DNA of 64,000 bases. It comes from DAIDKA01 sp035487155. GTDB taxonomy: Bacteria; Pseudomonadota; Gammaproteobacteria; Steroidobacterales; Steroidobacteraceae. Every line of letters starts with the position of its first letter. Within the stretch, counting starts at the first letter, position 1. A model generated the notes under the pieces. The model worked only from the letters and a program-made list of their open reading frames with translations. It ran no database searches and had not been told where the DNA came from. Positions 16,095 through 25,003 of this stretch are shown here, piece after piece. The stretch spans positions 1 through 64,000 of the forward strand of contig DATHMK010000034.1 in the NCBI GenBank assembly GCA_035487155.1, written 5' to 3'. A program made the position numbers and the translations under genes.

Positions 16095-17736
16095 TGGCCT
16101 CGCCCCTGGCGTAGTGCCGCAACTCCTCGGGCACAAAGGCGAGGTCGGTGGCTTCCTGGATGGCCAGGCGCATCTGCAGTTCCAGCACATCCTGTGGAAT
16201 CGCGCTCTGGTACCCCACCAGACACTGGCGCAGGGCCGCCGCCGGGGAGAGCCCCCCGGTACGCACGACGCGATAGGCCTTGACCACCAGTGCCTCGGCG
16301 GCTCCGGGGGTCAGCATGGCAGGCACCAGATGTTGCAGCTCTTGCAGTTCATCCGCGCCGACGGCCAGGTCGTAGCGGCGCGCCAGTGCCCCGATCAGAC
16401 CGGTGCTCTGCTCGCGGGTCGCGGTCGGCAGGATCGGAACCTTCAGGTCGATGCGACCCGGGCGCTTCAGGTCCACCTCGATCAGGTCCGGGCGCGATGA
16501 GCCCAATACCCACACCACATTGCCGCGATTGTCGGTGTTTGCCATCTCCTGCGCGATCATCGAATACAGCCGGCCGGACAACCCGCTGTCAGAGATGCCG
16601 GAGTCGCGCCGACCCAGGGTCTGATCGGCCTCGTCGACGAACACGATGCAGCGGCCCAGGGCGTGGATCAGACTGAAGATCTTCTCCAGATTCGCTTCGC
16701 TGGAGCCAATCCACTTGTCGCGGAAGTTCTTCAGTTTCAGAACCGGCACGCCGGCCTCCCCCGCCAGGCATTCAACCAGGAAGGTCTTGCCCGTGCCCAC
16801 CGGGCCGCACAGCAGGTAGCCCATGGGCAGCGCCCGGATATCGTTGATGCGCCACAGGGCGATGTCCTGGCGCAGCCAGGCCTTCAAGGCTTCCTGACCG
16901 AAATAGTCATCCAGCGTTCGGGTGGATTCGACGAATTCCACCAGGCCGGGCGCATCGCGCTCGACCATTTCCTTCTTCAGTGCCGCGAAGTCGTGTGCGT
17001 GCAGTACCTGGCCGTTGTGGGCGCGGACCCGGGTGATCTGCTGCAGCGTGTTGACCGACAATCCGGTGATGGCGGCCGCGAGCGCGGGAAAATTGGTGTC
17101 GGCGGGAATGGTCTGCGGATGTTCCTGGTGCAGGGCGCGCAGCGCCAGTTCCAGGTCCGCGACAGAGGGCAGGGGAATGCGCACCAGCTTGGTCTGCGGC
17201 GCGAACACCACCAGCGGATCAAGATCCGTCAGATTGTCCGCGATCAGGAAGCTGAAGAACGGCAGCAGCGTGAATGGGCTGCTCAGGCCCCAGTCGCGCA
17301 CCAGGCAGGTCAGGCTGCCATGCTGCAGGCCCTGCCCGTCGGTGGGCAGCAGCTGGTCGGCCCCGCGCACCACGATCGCGACACTGGGGATTTCGCGCTG
17401 CTGCACCGCTCGCAGATTGGCCAGGTAGCGGGCATAGCGATTGATGAAGCGCACCGCTTCGAGCGGCTCGAGCGGCAGATTGCGCAAGGATGAGGGTACC
17501 CACTGGGCCAGGTGCTCCTCGCCGCGTTTGACCGTGAGCCCATTGCCCAGATCGTAAGACAGAACCACATTCATCGGAGCGAGCAATGTGTCCTCGAGGT
17601 ATCGATCGATGCTGATCAGCCGACCGTCCACGGCCAGCAGATCGTGCACGTTGCCGTACAGAACGCATTGACCGCTGGCGCCACTGCGGAAGGCCACGTC
17701 GAGTTCGGACGCCCAGGTCGGGGTATGAGGAGGCAT
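16084..17736 (-). CDS. AAA+ ATPase with degenerate N-terminal half
   Basis: 550 residues. The C-terminal AAA+ module has Walker A GPVGTGKT at 311-318, Walker B CIVFVDEAD near 363-371, sensor-1 VWVLGSSRPD and an arginine-rich KRPGRIDLKVPI region. Residues 1-280 look like a second, degenerate ATPase-like half: they include VLYGNVHDLLAVDGR and VAIVVRGADQLL but no P-loop. This layout resembles 26S-ATPase/ClpX-like remodelling AAA proteins of unknown target. The ATG at 17734-17736 is chosen; the open frame extends far upstream across the divergent gene. The gene is a single unit divergent from the flavoprotein gene. Confidence 0.8.
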   Translation of the reverse strand: MPPHTPTWASELDVAFRSGASGQCVLYGNVHDLLAVDGRLISIDRYLEDTLLAPMNVVLSYDLGNGLTVKRGEEHLAQWVPSSLRNLPLEPLEAVRFINRYARYLANLRAVQQREIPSVAIVVRGADQLLPTDGQGLQHGSLTCLVRDWGLSSPFTLLPFFSFLIADNLTDLDPLVVFAPQTKLVRIPLPSVADLELALRALHQEHPQTIPADTNFPALAAAITGLSVNTLQQITRVRAHNGQVLHAHDFAALKKEMVERDAPGLVEFVESTRTLDDYFGQEALKAWLRQDIALWRINDIRALPMGYLLCGPVGTGKTFLVECLAGEAGVPVLKLKNFRDKWIGSSEANLEKIFSLIHALGRCIVFVDEADQTLGRRDSGISDSGLSGRLYSMIAQEMANTDNRGNVVWVLGSSRPDLIEVDLKRPGRIDLKVPILPTATREQSTGLIGALARRYDLAVGADELQELQHLVPAMLTPGAAEALVVKAYRVVRTGGLSPAAALRQCLVGYQSAIPQDVLELQMRLAIQEATDLAFVPEELRHYARGEAITE

Positions 17737-17806
17737 GCGCCGCTTATACCACGGGCGCACGGCCGTGTTACCGTCGCGTTCCCTCAGACTGCGGACGCGC
17801 AAGACG

Positions 17807-19384
17807 ATGAAAATTGGACCGGTATCGGATCGATGGCAGTTGCAGCGCAACAGCAGCCCGCAGGCGGCGCCGGGCATCGGGCGACGCGGGTTTTTGAGGA
17901 CCTCGCTGGCGGCAACGGCACTGGCTGCCACGCGCACGGGGCAGCTGTGGGCGGCAGCGCCGGTGCCCGCTGCGCTGGCGGCGGTGAGCGGTTCGGGCGC
18001 TGCGCTCATGCTCCCGGCGGCGGATCTGAATGACTTGCGTGCCGGACTGCACGGTACCTTGCTGCTGGCATCGGATGCGGGCTACGACGCGGCCCGCAGG
18101 CTGTGGAACCCCTCATTCAATAGCCATCCGGCGCTGATCATCCGCTGCGCCGACACCGCCGATGTGGTGCGAGCGGTGAATTTCGCGCGCAGCCACGGCT
18201 TGCGCACCGCCGTGCGCGGCGGCGGCCACAGCCTCTCCGGCCAATCCGTTTGCGACGGCGGCCTGGTGATCGACGTGTCGCCGATGAAAGCCATTACCCT
18301 CGACGCGCAGCGCCGCTTGGGGCGTGCCCAGGGCGGCGTGCTGCTGGGGGAACTGGATCGCAGCACGCAGGCCGTGGGCCTGGCCACCACGCTGGGAACT
18401 GCCACCGACACCGGTATCGCGGGCCTCACGCTCGGTGGCGGCATGGGGCGCCTGATGCGCGTCCACGGCCTGGCCTGTGACAATCTAAGAAGCGTCGAAC
18501 TGGTCACGGCCGATGGCACAGTGCGGCAGGTCAATGCGCACGATGAGCCGGAACTGTTCTGGGGGGTGCGCGGCGGGGGCGGTAATTTCGGGGTCGCAAC
18601 GGCGTTCGAATATCACCTGCATCCGCTCACCCACAAGGTGCTGACCGGCGATCGGATCTATCCCTTCAGCCAGGCGCGCGCGGTATTTGCCGCGGTCACG
18701 GAACTTGCGGCGCAGGCTCCGGATGAACTGATGTTGAGCGCCGAGATCTTCAATGCCACCCATGGCAGCCGGGTGGGTCGCTACGTCGGATGGTCCGTCG
18801 ACTATTGCGGCGACCCAGGCACCGGCGAACGGCTGCTCGAGCCGCTGCGCACTCTGGGCACGCCACTACTCGACACCATCGGCGCGGTCTCATACCTCAC
18901 GGCGCAGGGCGCCGAGGGCGCTGCCACCGTCGCGGTTCCGAGTCAGGCGACTATCTATGCGAAGTCCGGATTTTTCCGCAGCGTTCCGGCGGTGATGTTC
19001 GATGAGCTGGTGCGGCGCTTTGCGACCCTGCCCGATGATCTTGACGTGAGCGCCGGCTTGGATCAGATGGGCGGCGCCATGGGGCGCGTCGCAGCGGACG
19101 CCACGGCCTTCTGGAACCGGCCGGCGCAGTTCGATTTCCTGATCAACGGCACCTGGATGGAGCCTGGCCGCTCCGAGGGGTTCATCACTGCCATCCATAC
19201 TCTGTGGGACGGCATAGCCTCCTACACCCAAGGCTATTACGTGAATACCGAACCGGGCGCGGATGACAAGCGGCTGCGCGCAACCTATGGGGATAACTAC
19301 CCGCGCCTGGTGAAGCTCAAGGACCGCATCGATCCGACCAATCTGTTCAGCCTGAACGCCAACATCAGGCCGACCGCGGCGTGA
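17807..19384 (+). CDS. Tat-exported FAD-linked oxidoreductase (BBE type)
   Basis: 525 residues. A twin-arginine signal (GRRGFLRTSLAATALAA, RR at 26-27) is followed by a PCMH-type FAD-binding domain and a C-terminal berberine-bridge (BBE) motif NYPRLVKLKDRIDPTNLF. H141 in RGGGHSLSG is the usual covalent FAD histidine. The second covalent site (a Cys before the GGG-G motif in bicovalent members) reads TTLGTATDTG, so FAD is probably attached only through His. Such enzymes oxidise sugars or alkaloid-like substrates in the periplasm; the substrate is unknown. ATG 17807 chosen; upstream starts are possible. GTG of the next gene overlaps its stop. Confidence 0.82.
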   Translation: MKIGPVSDRWQLQRNSSPQAAPGIGRRGFLRTSLAATALAATRTGQLWAAAPVPAALAAVSGSGAALMLPAADLNDLRAGLHGTLLLASDAGYDAARRLWNPSFNSHPALIIRCADTADVVRAVNFARSHGLRTAVRGGGHSLSGQSVCDGGLVIDVSPMKAITLDAQRRLGRAQGGVLLGELDRSTQAVGLATTLGTATDTGIAGLTLGGGMGRLMRVHGLACDNLRSVELVTADGTVRQVNAHDEPELFWGVRGGGGNFGVATAFEYHLHPLTHKVLTGDRIYPFSQARAVFAAVTELAAQAPDELMLSAEIFNATHGSRVGRYVGWSVDYCGDPGTGERLLEPLRTLGTPLLDTIGAVSYLTAQGAEGAATVAVPSQATIYAKSGFFRSVPAVMFDELVRRFATLPDDLDVSAGLDQMGGAMGRVAADATAFWNRPAQFDFLINGTWMEPGRSEGFITAIHTLWDGIASYTQGYYVNTEPGADDKRLRATYGDNYPRLVKLKDRIDPTNLFSLNANIRPTAA

Positions 19385-19794
19385 TCGACCCGGCGACCGT
19401 GCTGGCTTACCGCCAGACCGAATATCGCGTGTTTGGCGCCATTGCCGCCATTTTGCGGATCGGCGTGCGCTGCCCGGAACTTGTCCTGCTGCACGAGGCC
19501 TATAACACCCGGTGCAGCGCCTTCGTCAGCGCCTGCAATCCCCTCGGGGCCATCGTGGCCGAGGCCGTCAATCGCCAGCGTCAGCAGGACCTGGCCGCCC
19601 AGCTGTCACGGTTGAAACTGCCCGCCCTTGAGGGAATTGGTCAGCATCCCACCTCGGGCTGGCCGGGAGAACCCAGCTACCTGGTGCCGGGGCTGGCGCG
19701 GGCCGCGGCGCAGGAACTGGGTCGACAGTTCCAGCAGAATGCCATCATCTGGGCGGGGGCCGATGCGGTTCCCGAACTCATCCTGCTGCGCTGA
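19381..19794 (+). CDS. DUF3293 family protein
   Basis: 137 residues covering the whole domain. Signature phrases: LRIGVRCPELVLLHEAY, AFVSACNPLGAIV, NRQRQQDLAAQL, GWPGEPSYLVPGL and QNAIIWAGADAVPELILL. Function of the family is not established. The GTG start overlaps the flavoprotein stop by 4 bases, so they are probably co-translated, though DUF3293 genes occur in many contexts and a functional link is not implied. Confidence 0.85.
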   Translation: MIDPATVLAYRQTEYRVFGAIAAILRIGVRCPELVLLHEAYNTRCSAFVSACNPLGAIVAEAVNRQRQQDLAAQLSRLKLPALEGIGQHPTSGWPGEPSYLVPGLARAAAQELGRQFQQNAIIWAGADAVPELILLR

Positions 19795-19797
19795 GAT

Positions 19798-20571
19798 CTA
19801 TTTGACGTCCTTGTAATTGCCCGCGAAGCCCGGATCACACTCATACGGATAGACGTGCTGACCGGGTTGGCGACTCCAGGCGATGAAGCGCACGCCGCGA
19901 TTCTGAATCACCGCCGGGTCCTCGTATTCCTGGGTGGCCATCAGCACCTTGCCATCGGGGCTTAGCCGGAAGCGCTCCGTGACCTTCATGTTCTCGGTGT
20001 GGTCCAGACCATTGTTGGTGATGGTCGCCGGCTCCAGATGATCGGTGTTCACCACCAGCGTCGCGCCTTCCCAATGGCCGCTTGAGAATCCGGTCGGGGA
20101 GTGCGGGTAGTCCGCTTCGGGCCTGCGGCCGTCCAGGAAAATGATGCGTACCAGGTCGTAGTACTCGAGCTTCATGACGATGAATTTGTCGCTTTGGAAG
20201 ATCTCGATCGGAAACGGGCCCTGCAGGGCGTAGACGATGGTGGGCGGCCGGCAGGCGTTCTGCGGTGTCAACTGGTCGCGGGGATTCCACTTCTTCGCGG
20301 CCGCCTGCGCCGCCGGCGTGAGAATCAGGCCGCCATAGTTGCCGGCGGGAAACTCCACCGGCCCGGTGTCGTCCATGAAGGCGGTGTTGGGCGGCACCAG
20401 CGCCATGAGTGCCGGATCGCGCGGCACTTTCATGTCCAGGTTCCAGAATCCCGAGAAGTCAGGATGGGCGGCCGCACTGTGCGGTGCCGAGGCTGCCGGC
20501 GGCGCCGCTTGCCGGGCGCTGCAGCCGAGCAGGCCCAGCAGCGCCAGCACTGCCACCCTGCGCAGGCTCAT
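19798..20571 (-). CDS. Predicted lipoprotein paired with DUF6152 protein
   Basis: 257 residues. A type II signal peptide has lipobox LLGLLGC with the lipidated Cys at 17. The mature protein begins near DFSGFWNLDMKVPRD and contains TPTNACRPP-like and SGHWEGATLVVNTDHL stretches. As I recall, this FSGxW...WEGxTLVV pattern is typical of a secreted family found next to DUF6152 genes. No enzymatic motif is evident. The ATG overlaps the stop of the DUF6152 gene by 4 bases. It may act with that protein in the envelope; function unknown. Confidence 0.75.
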   Translation of the reverse strand: MSLRRVAVLALLGLLGCSARQAAPPAASAPHSAAAHPDFSGFWNLDMKVPRDPALMALVPPNTAFMDDTGPVEFPAGNYGGLILTPAAQAAAKKWNPRDQLTPQNACRPPTIVYALQGPFPIEIFQSDKFIVMKLEYYDLVRIIFLDGRRPEADYPHSPTGFSSGHWEGATLVVNTDHLEPATITNNGLDHTENMKVTERFRLSPDGKVLMATQEYEDPAVIQNRGVRFIAWSRQPGQHVYPYECDPGFAGNYKDVK

Positions 20572-20954
20572 GATGGGGGCGGCTGACCAATCATTCGGCC
20601 ATCCGCCAGGCGCGCGCTCTTCAGGCGGATATAGCGGCTGCCGTCACGGGCGCGCCAGCCTTCCAGCGTGACCGTATCCCCGACATGCAGGCTGTCGACG
20701 CTCCAGCCGCGCCGATGCAGGATGGAGGGTGAGTTGGTTTCGGCCCGCCAGGTGATGTGGGCCTGGCCCTGGGGCACCTCGATGGTGATGACGCCATGGG
20801 GGTTGCGGAACTGAAAATCACGCACCACGCCGGTGACCTTCACCAGCTGCGCATCGGTGTCGAAGAACACCGCGAAGGAATGATGGGCCAGGGCGCTGCC
20901 GGCCAACGTCAATGCCAGGAGCGCGGCCGCGGACATGCGTATGAATATCTGCAC
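20568..20954 (-). CDS. DUF6152 family exported protein
   Basis: 128 residues: signal peptide ending SALAHHSF, then a small beta-rich domain with AVFFDTDAQLVKVTGVVRDFQFRNPHGVI, the hallmark of DUF6152 (HHSFAxxFD... GxVxxFxWxNPH). The mature N-terminus starts with HHS, suggesting a metal-binding site. GTG at 20954 is used; an ATG six codons later (20936) is an alternative. It is divergent from the DUF4279 gene and is the first gene of a two-gene unit with the lipoprotein. Confidence 0.8.
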   Translation of the reverse strand: MQIFIRMSAAALLALTLAGSALAHHSFAVFFDTDAQLVKVTGVVRDFQFRNPHGVITIEVPQGQAHITWRAETNSPSILHRRGWSVDSLHVGDTVTLEGWRARDGSRYIRLKSARLADGRMIGQPPPS

Positions 20955-21029
20955 GGTGCCATTCTAGTGCAAGCGTGGCGGTTGGGCAGCCTTGACGCCC
21001 ATGGTGGTTTCGCAGTCAGATGCGCCTGC

Positions 21030-21650
21030 ATGATGAGAAAGCGCGCCCCTGCCCATGTAACACCGTTCCAGCTGTCGCTGCACGTCCGGCATCCTTCGGT
21101 GGACCCGGATGAGATCTCGCGCGAGCTGGGCCTGGAAGCCACCGAATCGTTTCGTGCCGGTGAGCCGCGCCACTCGCGCAGCGGTGTGGCGGCGACGGCC
21201 GTGCACGGTGAAACCTACTGGGTGGCGGTGCTGGATCCCATGGTCTGGTCCGCGCCCGCAACCCTCGCCCGGCGCCGGTCGTACCTGCCCGGCGGGCAGA
21301 GCCCCGCCAAGGATTCGGCGCTGACCGACCCGTTATTGGAGGCGCTGCAGCCACAGGAAGCCAAGATGTTGCGGGCGCGCTTCGGATTGGAGGAGGGCGA
21401 GGTGATGACCCCCGGGAGCCTGGGCTGGGGCATCGTGCTGGTCTGTCACTGCATGACGGTGCGCTACGGTCGCTTCCTGGCGCGACTGCGTGAGCAGGGC
21501 GGCTCGCTGACCTTGCTGGCGGCCGTGGAGCCCGAGGCGCTCATGGACCTGCGTATCACCCCGGAGATGGGCCGCCAGCTGCACGAACTGGGTCTGACGG
21601 TCAAAATCGAAGTGGCCGGCAGCGCCGATTTCAACCTCGACCTGAACTGA
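21030..21650 (+). CDS. DUF4279 family protein
   Basis: 206 residues. FQLSLHVRHPSVDPDEISRELGLEATESFRAGEPR matches the N-terminal part of DUF4279, and LDLRITPEMGRQLHELGLTVKIEV the C-terminal part; between them is an insertion of about 50 residues (PAKDSALTDPLLEAL... EEGEVMTPG). Cytoplasmic, with no signal peptide. I chose the ATG at 21030 because the domain begins about 12 residues later; the frame is open upstream across the divergent DUF6152 promoter region. Function unknown. Confidence 0.78.
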   Translation: MMRKRAPAHVTPFQLSLHVRHPSVDPDEISRELGLEATESFRAGEPRHSRSGVAATAVHGETYWVAVLDPMVWSAPATLARRRSYLPGGQSPAKDSALTDPLLEALQPQEAKMLRARFGLEEGEVMTPGSLGWGIVLVCHCMTVRYGRFLARLREQGGSLTLLAAVEPEALMDLRITPEMGRQLHELGLTVKIEVAGSADFNLDLN

Positions 21651-21723
21651 GCTTTCCGCACCTGCCAAGGAACCTTGCCGCGGTGCGATCGCTCTAACAC
21701 CCTTTGCCACTCGAAGGGCTTCC

Positions 21724-24168
21724 ATGAAGCGCGGACTTCTGCTTTGCCTTCCGGTCGCGCTGCTGCTGGGGCTGTCCGCCGCCGTCCAGGCCGCCGATGC
21801 CGCGCCCTTTGATCTGCTGGGGCCGCAATTGCGGGCCACGGTCAGCCGCGGAACCCACAGCCTGCCCATCGCCGAGGTGCCAAACCTCAATGTCGGCGAT
21901 CGCATTGCCATCCGCGCCGACTGGCCGGCGAGCCAGGCCGCGCGCTATGTGCTGATCGTGGCCTTCTTGCGCGGGGCCACCAATCCACCCCCTGCGGAGT
22001 GGTTCTACCGCTGCGAGACCTGGACCCGCAAATGCGCGGATGGCCTGAGCGTCACGGTGCCGGCCGGTGCGCAGCAGGTGCTGGTGTTTCTGGCGCCCAG
22101 CACCAGCGGGGATTTCAGCACCCTGCGCGATGCGGTGCGCGGACGACCCGGCGCCTTTGTGCGCGCCTCGCAGGATCTGAACCAGGCGAGCCTCGATCGC
22201 TCCCGACTGGAGAGCTATGTGCTGGCGATCCGCGCGCTCAACGAGGCGGATCCGGCCAAGCTGCGCGAGGCGGCACCGCTTCTGGCGCGCAGTCTTGCCA
22301 TCAAGGTGGACGACAAATGCCTGCAGCGCATTCCGGAGCTGCAGGCTCCCTGTCTGATGGCGGACCAGGATTCGCTGGTGCTCAATGACGGTCACAGCAC
22401 CTCCATCGTCGAGGCACTGACCAGCGGTCCGGCCAGTGACCTGGCCATGCAGGCGAGCTACACCCCGCAGCTGCGCTATGGCTACTACAGTCCCTACATC
22501 GGCTCGCTGCTGGATATCGGGCGCATCCTGGGGTCCTTCCTCACCGCGCAGTTCCAGTACCTGCCGGCGCTGCCGAGCGCCCATGGTGATCAGCTGGCGC
22601 TGACCCTGGATGCGCCACCCTCATTTCACGATCCCAAATCAGTACTGGTGACGGCGCTGCCGGCCATCGAGGAGGCGCAGCTGCCGCCACTGCATGCCGT
22701 GGATCCGCAGGCCATCTTCTGTGCGCGCCGCAACGGCCTGGTGCTGCCGGTGGAGGGTGCGCCCCTGGTGTTCTCCACGCACTATGTCCATGACGTCTCA
22801 TTGAGCCTGACGGGCAGTGACGGACGCGCCATCGAGCTGCCGGCGGCGGCTGATGCGCAGCAGGGCGGCTTCGTGGTCGACACCGCGGCGCTGGGCAAGC
22901 TCAGCCTCGGGGATGCGGTGGTGGGCACACTGCACGGGTCCTGGGGATTCGATGCCTATCAGGCGCCCACCTTTCACCTGGTCAATACCCGCCGGCAACC
23001 CTGGACCCTGCCGCTGAGTGATCAGGGGGCCCTGGTTGTCGGCCGCGAAGGCACCGTCCACCTCACGGCGGACAGTGTGGGCTGCGTGGATCGCATCATG
23101 CTGAAGGATTCGGCCGGCAAGGAGCTCAAGGTCGACTGGAAGGCGGTGAAGGCGGATGCGGTGGAAGTCAAACTGCCGCTGGCGGATGCGGCACCGGGGC
23201 CGCTGACTCTGGAGGTGTCTCAATTCGGGGCCACCGCTGCGCAGCAGGTGGTGCTGAATACCTTCACTGAAGCTGCGCATCTGAGCGGTTTCGTGATGCA
23301 CTCCGGGGATGCGGTGGGAACGCTCACCGGCACCCGCTTGGATGAGGTCTCGGGCCTGACGGTCAATGGCATCGCCTTCAGCCCCGGCACGTATACCGGG
23401 CCCGCGACGGCCGAAGAGCTGCCGATGCTGGCGCGCGATGTCCAGGCGGCCGCGGCCCTCAGGATCGGGGAGCCGATGGCGGTGCGAGTCACTTTGAAAG
23501 ACGGCCGCACGCTGAGTGTGTCGGGTGAGATCCGGGAGCCGCGCCCCACGGTGACGCTGATCGCCAAAAGCATCCAGGCCTCGCAGGCCGGGGCCGCCAG
23601 CCACATCGCGCTCAGCAACTCCGATCAATTGCCCCAGGACTCGCTGTTGATGTTCTCGGTGCGCACGCTGCTGCCGGAGGTGTTCGCACATTCCGAGCAG
23701 ATTGAAGTCGCGACGGTCGATGACGCCTTCTCGACGCTGCTGTCCATCAGCAGCGGCACGCTGACGCTGGTGGATTCCCGGGTTGCCGTGGCCCGCTTGG
23801 ATCCTGCCCGGGCCTTTGGTCCCTCGGCCTTCGGACCACTGCGCTTTCGGGTGGTCGCCGATGGCGTTGCGGGCAGCTGGCTGCCGCTGGCGACGCTGGT
23901 CAGACTGCCGCGACTGGTGTCCCTGGAGTGTCCTGGAAGCAGCGACCTGGCCTGCCGACTCTCCGGTTCGGACCTGTTCCTGATTGATTCAGTTTCGGCC
24001 GATCCGCAGTTCCACAACCCGGTCCAGGTTCCCGATGGCTTCCCCGGCACTACGCTGCCGGTGCCGCATCCGGTTGCGGGCGAGCTGTTTGTGCGGTTGC
24101 GGGATGATCCGGCCGTTGTCAATGCTGCCACCCTGGGGGCCGAGGTTCTTACCGTGCCGGCGGGCTGA
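21724..24168 (+). CDS. Large exported protein, unknown function
   Basis: 814 residues with a signal peptide (1-23, VQAADA). There is no recognised domain, no membrane segment after the signal and no CxxCH. The composition is rich in beta-forming stretches (VSLSLTGSDGRAIELP, GTLTLVDSRVAVARL), so it may be a string of Ig-like or beta-sandwich modules. A Cys pair (YRCETWTRKC, about 98-105) could form a disulfide. The start is the first ATG after a 73-base gap and fits the signal peptide. It stands alone between two unrelated genes and is not obviously co-transcribed with them. Confidence 0.72.
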   Translation: MKRGLLLCLPVALLLGLSAAVQAADAAPFDLLGPQLRATVSRGTHSLPIAEVPNLNVGDRIAIRADWPASQAARYVLIVAFLRGATNPPPAEWFYRCETWTRKCADGLSVTVPAGAQQVLVFLAPSTSGDFSTLRDAVRGRPGAFVRASQDLNQASLDRSRLESYVLAIRALNEADPAKLREAAPLLARSLAIKVDDKCLQRIPELQAPCLMADQDSLVLNDGHSTSIVEALTSGPASDLAMQASYTPQLRYGYYSPYIGSLLDIGRILGSFLTAQFQYLPALPSAHGDQLALTLDAPPSFHDPKSVLVTALPAIEEAQLPPLHAVDPQAIFCARRNGLVLPVEGAPLVFSTHYVHDVSLSLTGSDGRAIELPAAADAQQGGFVVDTAALGKLSLGDAVVGTLHGSWGFDAYQAPTFHLVNTRRQPWTLPLSDQGALVVGREGTVHLTADSVGCVDRIMLKDSAGKELKVDWKAVKADAVEVKLPLADAAPGPLTLEVSQFGATAAQQVVLNTFTEAAHLSGFVMHSGDAVGTLTGTRLDEVSGLTVNGIAFSPGTYTGPATAEELPMLARDVQAAAALRIGEPMAVRVTLKDGRTLSVSGEIREPRPTVTLIAKSIQASQAGAASHIALSNSDQLPQDSLLMFSVRTLLPEVFAHSEQIEVATVDDAFSTLLSISSGTLTLVDSRVAVARLDPARAFGPSAFGPLRFRVVADGVAGSWLPLATLVRLPRLVSLECPGSSDLACRLSGSDLFLIDSVSADPQFHNPVQVPDGFPGTTLPVPHPVAGELFVRLRDDPAVVNAATLGAEVLTVPAG

Positions 24169-24231
24169 GATTTCTTTACCCACAGGAAATTCACAAGTCA
24201 TCCACAGGCCGGACGGGCTAACATTGGGCGC

Positions 24232-24573
24232 ATGGGACTCCTCAAGGCATCCGGCGCCCGCTTGCAGCGCCGCCAGTCCGCGACGGCGCTGTGCACCTAT
24301 CAGATCGGTCAGCGCACCGTGCAGTTGTTTGAGCTGGCTGACGGGCACATCCAGTGGGTGTGCAATTGCGAGGACTACGCGGCCTCGGCCGGCCTGGCCC
24401 AGGGCGCGTGGTGCAAGCATGTGGCCAAGGCCTCCGCGATCCGCTCCATCGAAAGACTGACCGGTGCGCGCGCGGTGGGCCGCAGTCGCGCGGCGCTGCC
24501 GGCAGCTGCACCGGCGCCGCCGTCCGCGCCCAGCACTGAAGCGCGCGAGTCCTCCCTGGTGATAGCCAGTTGA
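24232..24573 (+). CDS. SWIM zinc-finger protein
   Basis: 113 residues. CNC at about 43-45 followed 14 residues later by CKH matches the SWIM pattern CxC-xn-CxH, a zinc site found in DNA- or protein-binding proteins. A Pro/Ala-rich tail follows. Alone it is too small for a SWI/SNF partner protein, so it may be an accessory nucleic-acid-binding factor. The ATG at 24232 is preceded by a weak ribosome site. The HIT-family gene starts 4 bases after its stop. Confidence 0.7.
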   Translation: MGLLKASGARLQRRQSATALCTYQIGQRTVQLFELADGHIQWVCNCEDYAASAGLAQGAWCKHVAKASAIRSIERLTGARAVGRSRAALPAAAPAPPSAPSTEARESSLVIAS

Positions 24574-24577
24574 GCTA

Positions 24578-25003
24578 ATGCCCGATACGATTTTCGGCCG
24601 GATCATCGCGGGCAGCATTCCGTGCCACAAGGTGTATGAGGATGCCCGGGTGCTGGCCATCCTGGACATCGCGCCGTTGAGCCGCGGTCACACCCTGGTC
24701 ATCCCCAAGGAAGCCGCGGCGACCCTGGATCAGCTCTCGGACGAATCCGCCGCGGCCCTGGGCAAGGTCCTGCCGCGCATCTGCCGCGCCGTCATCGCGG
24801 TCACTGGCGTGAGGCAGTACAACGTGCTGGAGAACAATGGCACCAGCGCCCATCAGGCGGTGCCCCACGTGCACTTTCATATCATTCCCAAACCCGATGA
24901 CAGCAGCGGCCTGGGTATCGGGTGGCCTGCCGGTTCGCTCGAGGCCGATGCCGCGGGCCTCGCGGCGCAACTGGCGCAGCATCTCAGGGCGGGGGATCGC
25001 TGA
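24578..25003 (+). CDS. HIT family nucleotide hydrolase (HINT-like)
   Basis: 141 residues, a complete HIT domain. The N-terminus MPDTIFGRIIAGSIPCHKVYE matches HINT-type proteins, and the catalytic histidine triad HVHFH lies at 97-101 before IIPKPDD. Such enzymes hydrolyse AMP-linked conjugates such as AMP-lysine or adenosine phosphoramidates. ATG start, 4 bases after the SWIM gene. Its end overlaps the convergent acyltransferase gene by 20 bases. Confidence 0.9.
   Translation: MPDTIFGRIIAGSIPCHKVYEDARVLAILDIAPLSRGHTLVIPKEAAATLDQLSDESAAALGKVLPRICRAVIAVTGVRQYNVLENNGTSAHQAVPHVHFHIIPKPDDSSGLGIGWPAGSLEADAAGLAAQLAQHLRAGDR

Noticed and set aside
24176..24206. Two near matches to DnaA boxes (TTACCCACA and TCATCCACA)
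   Set aside because: Only two boxes, each with one mismatch, and no dnaA, dnaN or gid genes nearby; not a chromosomal origin.
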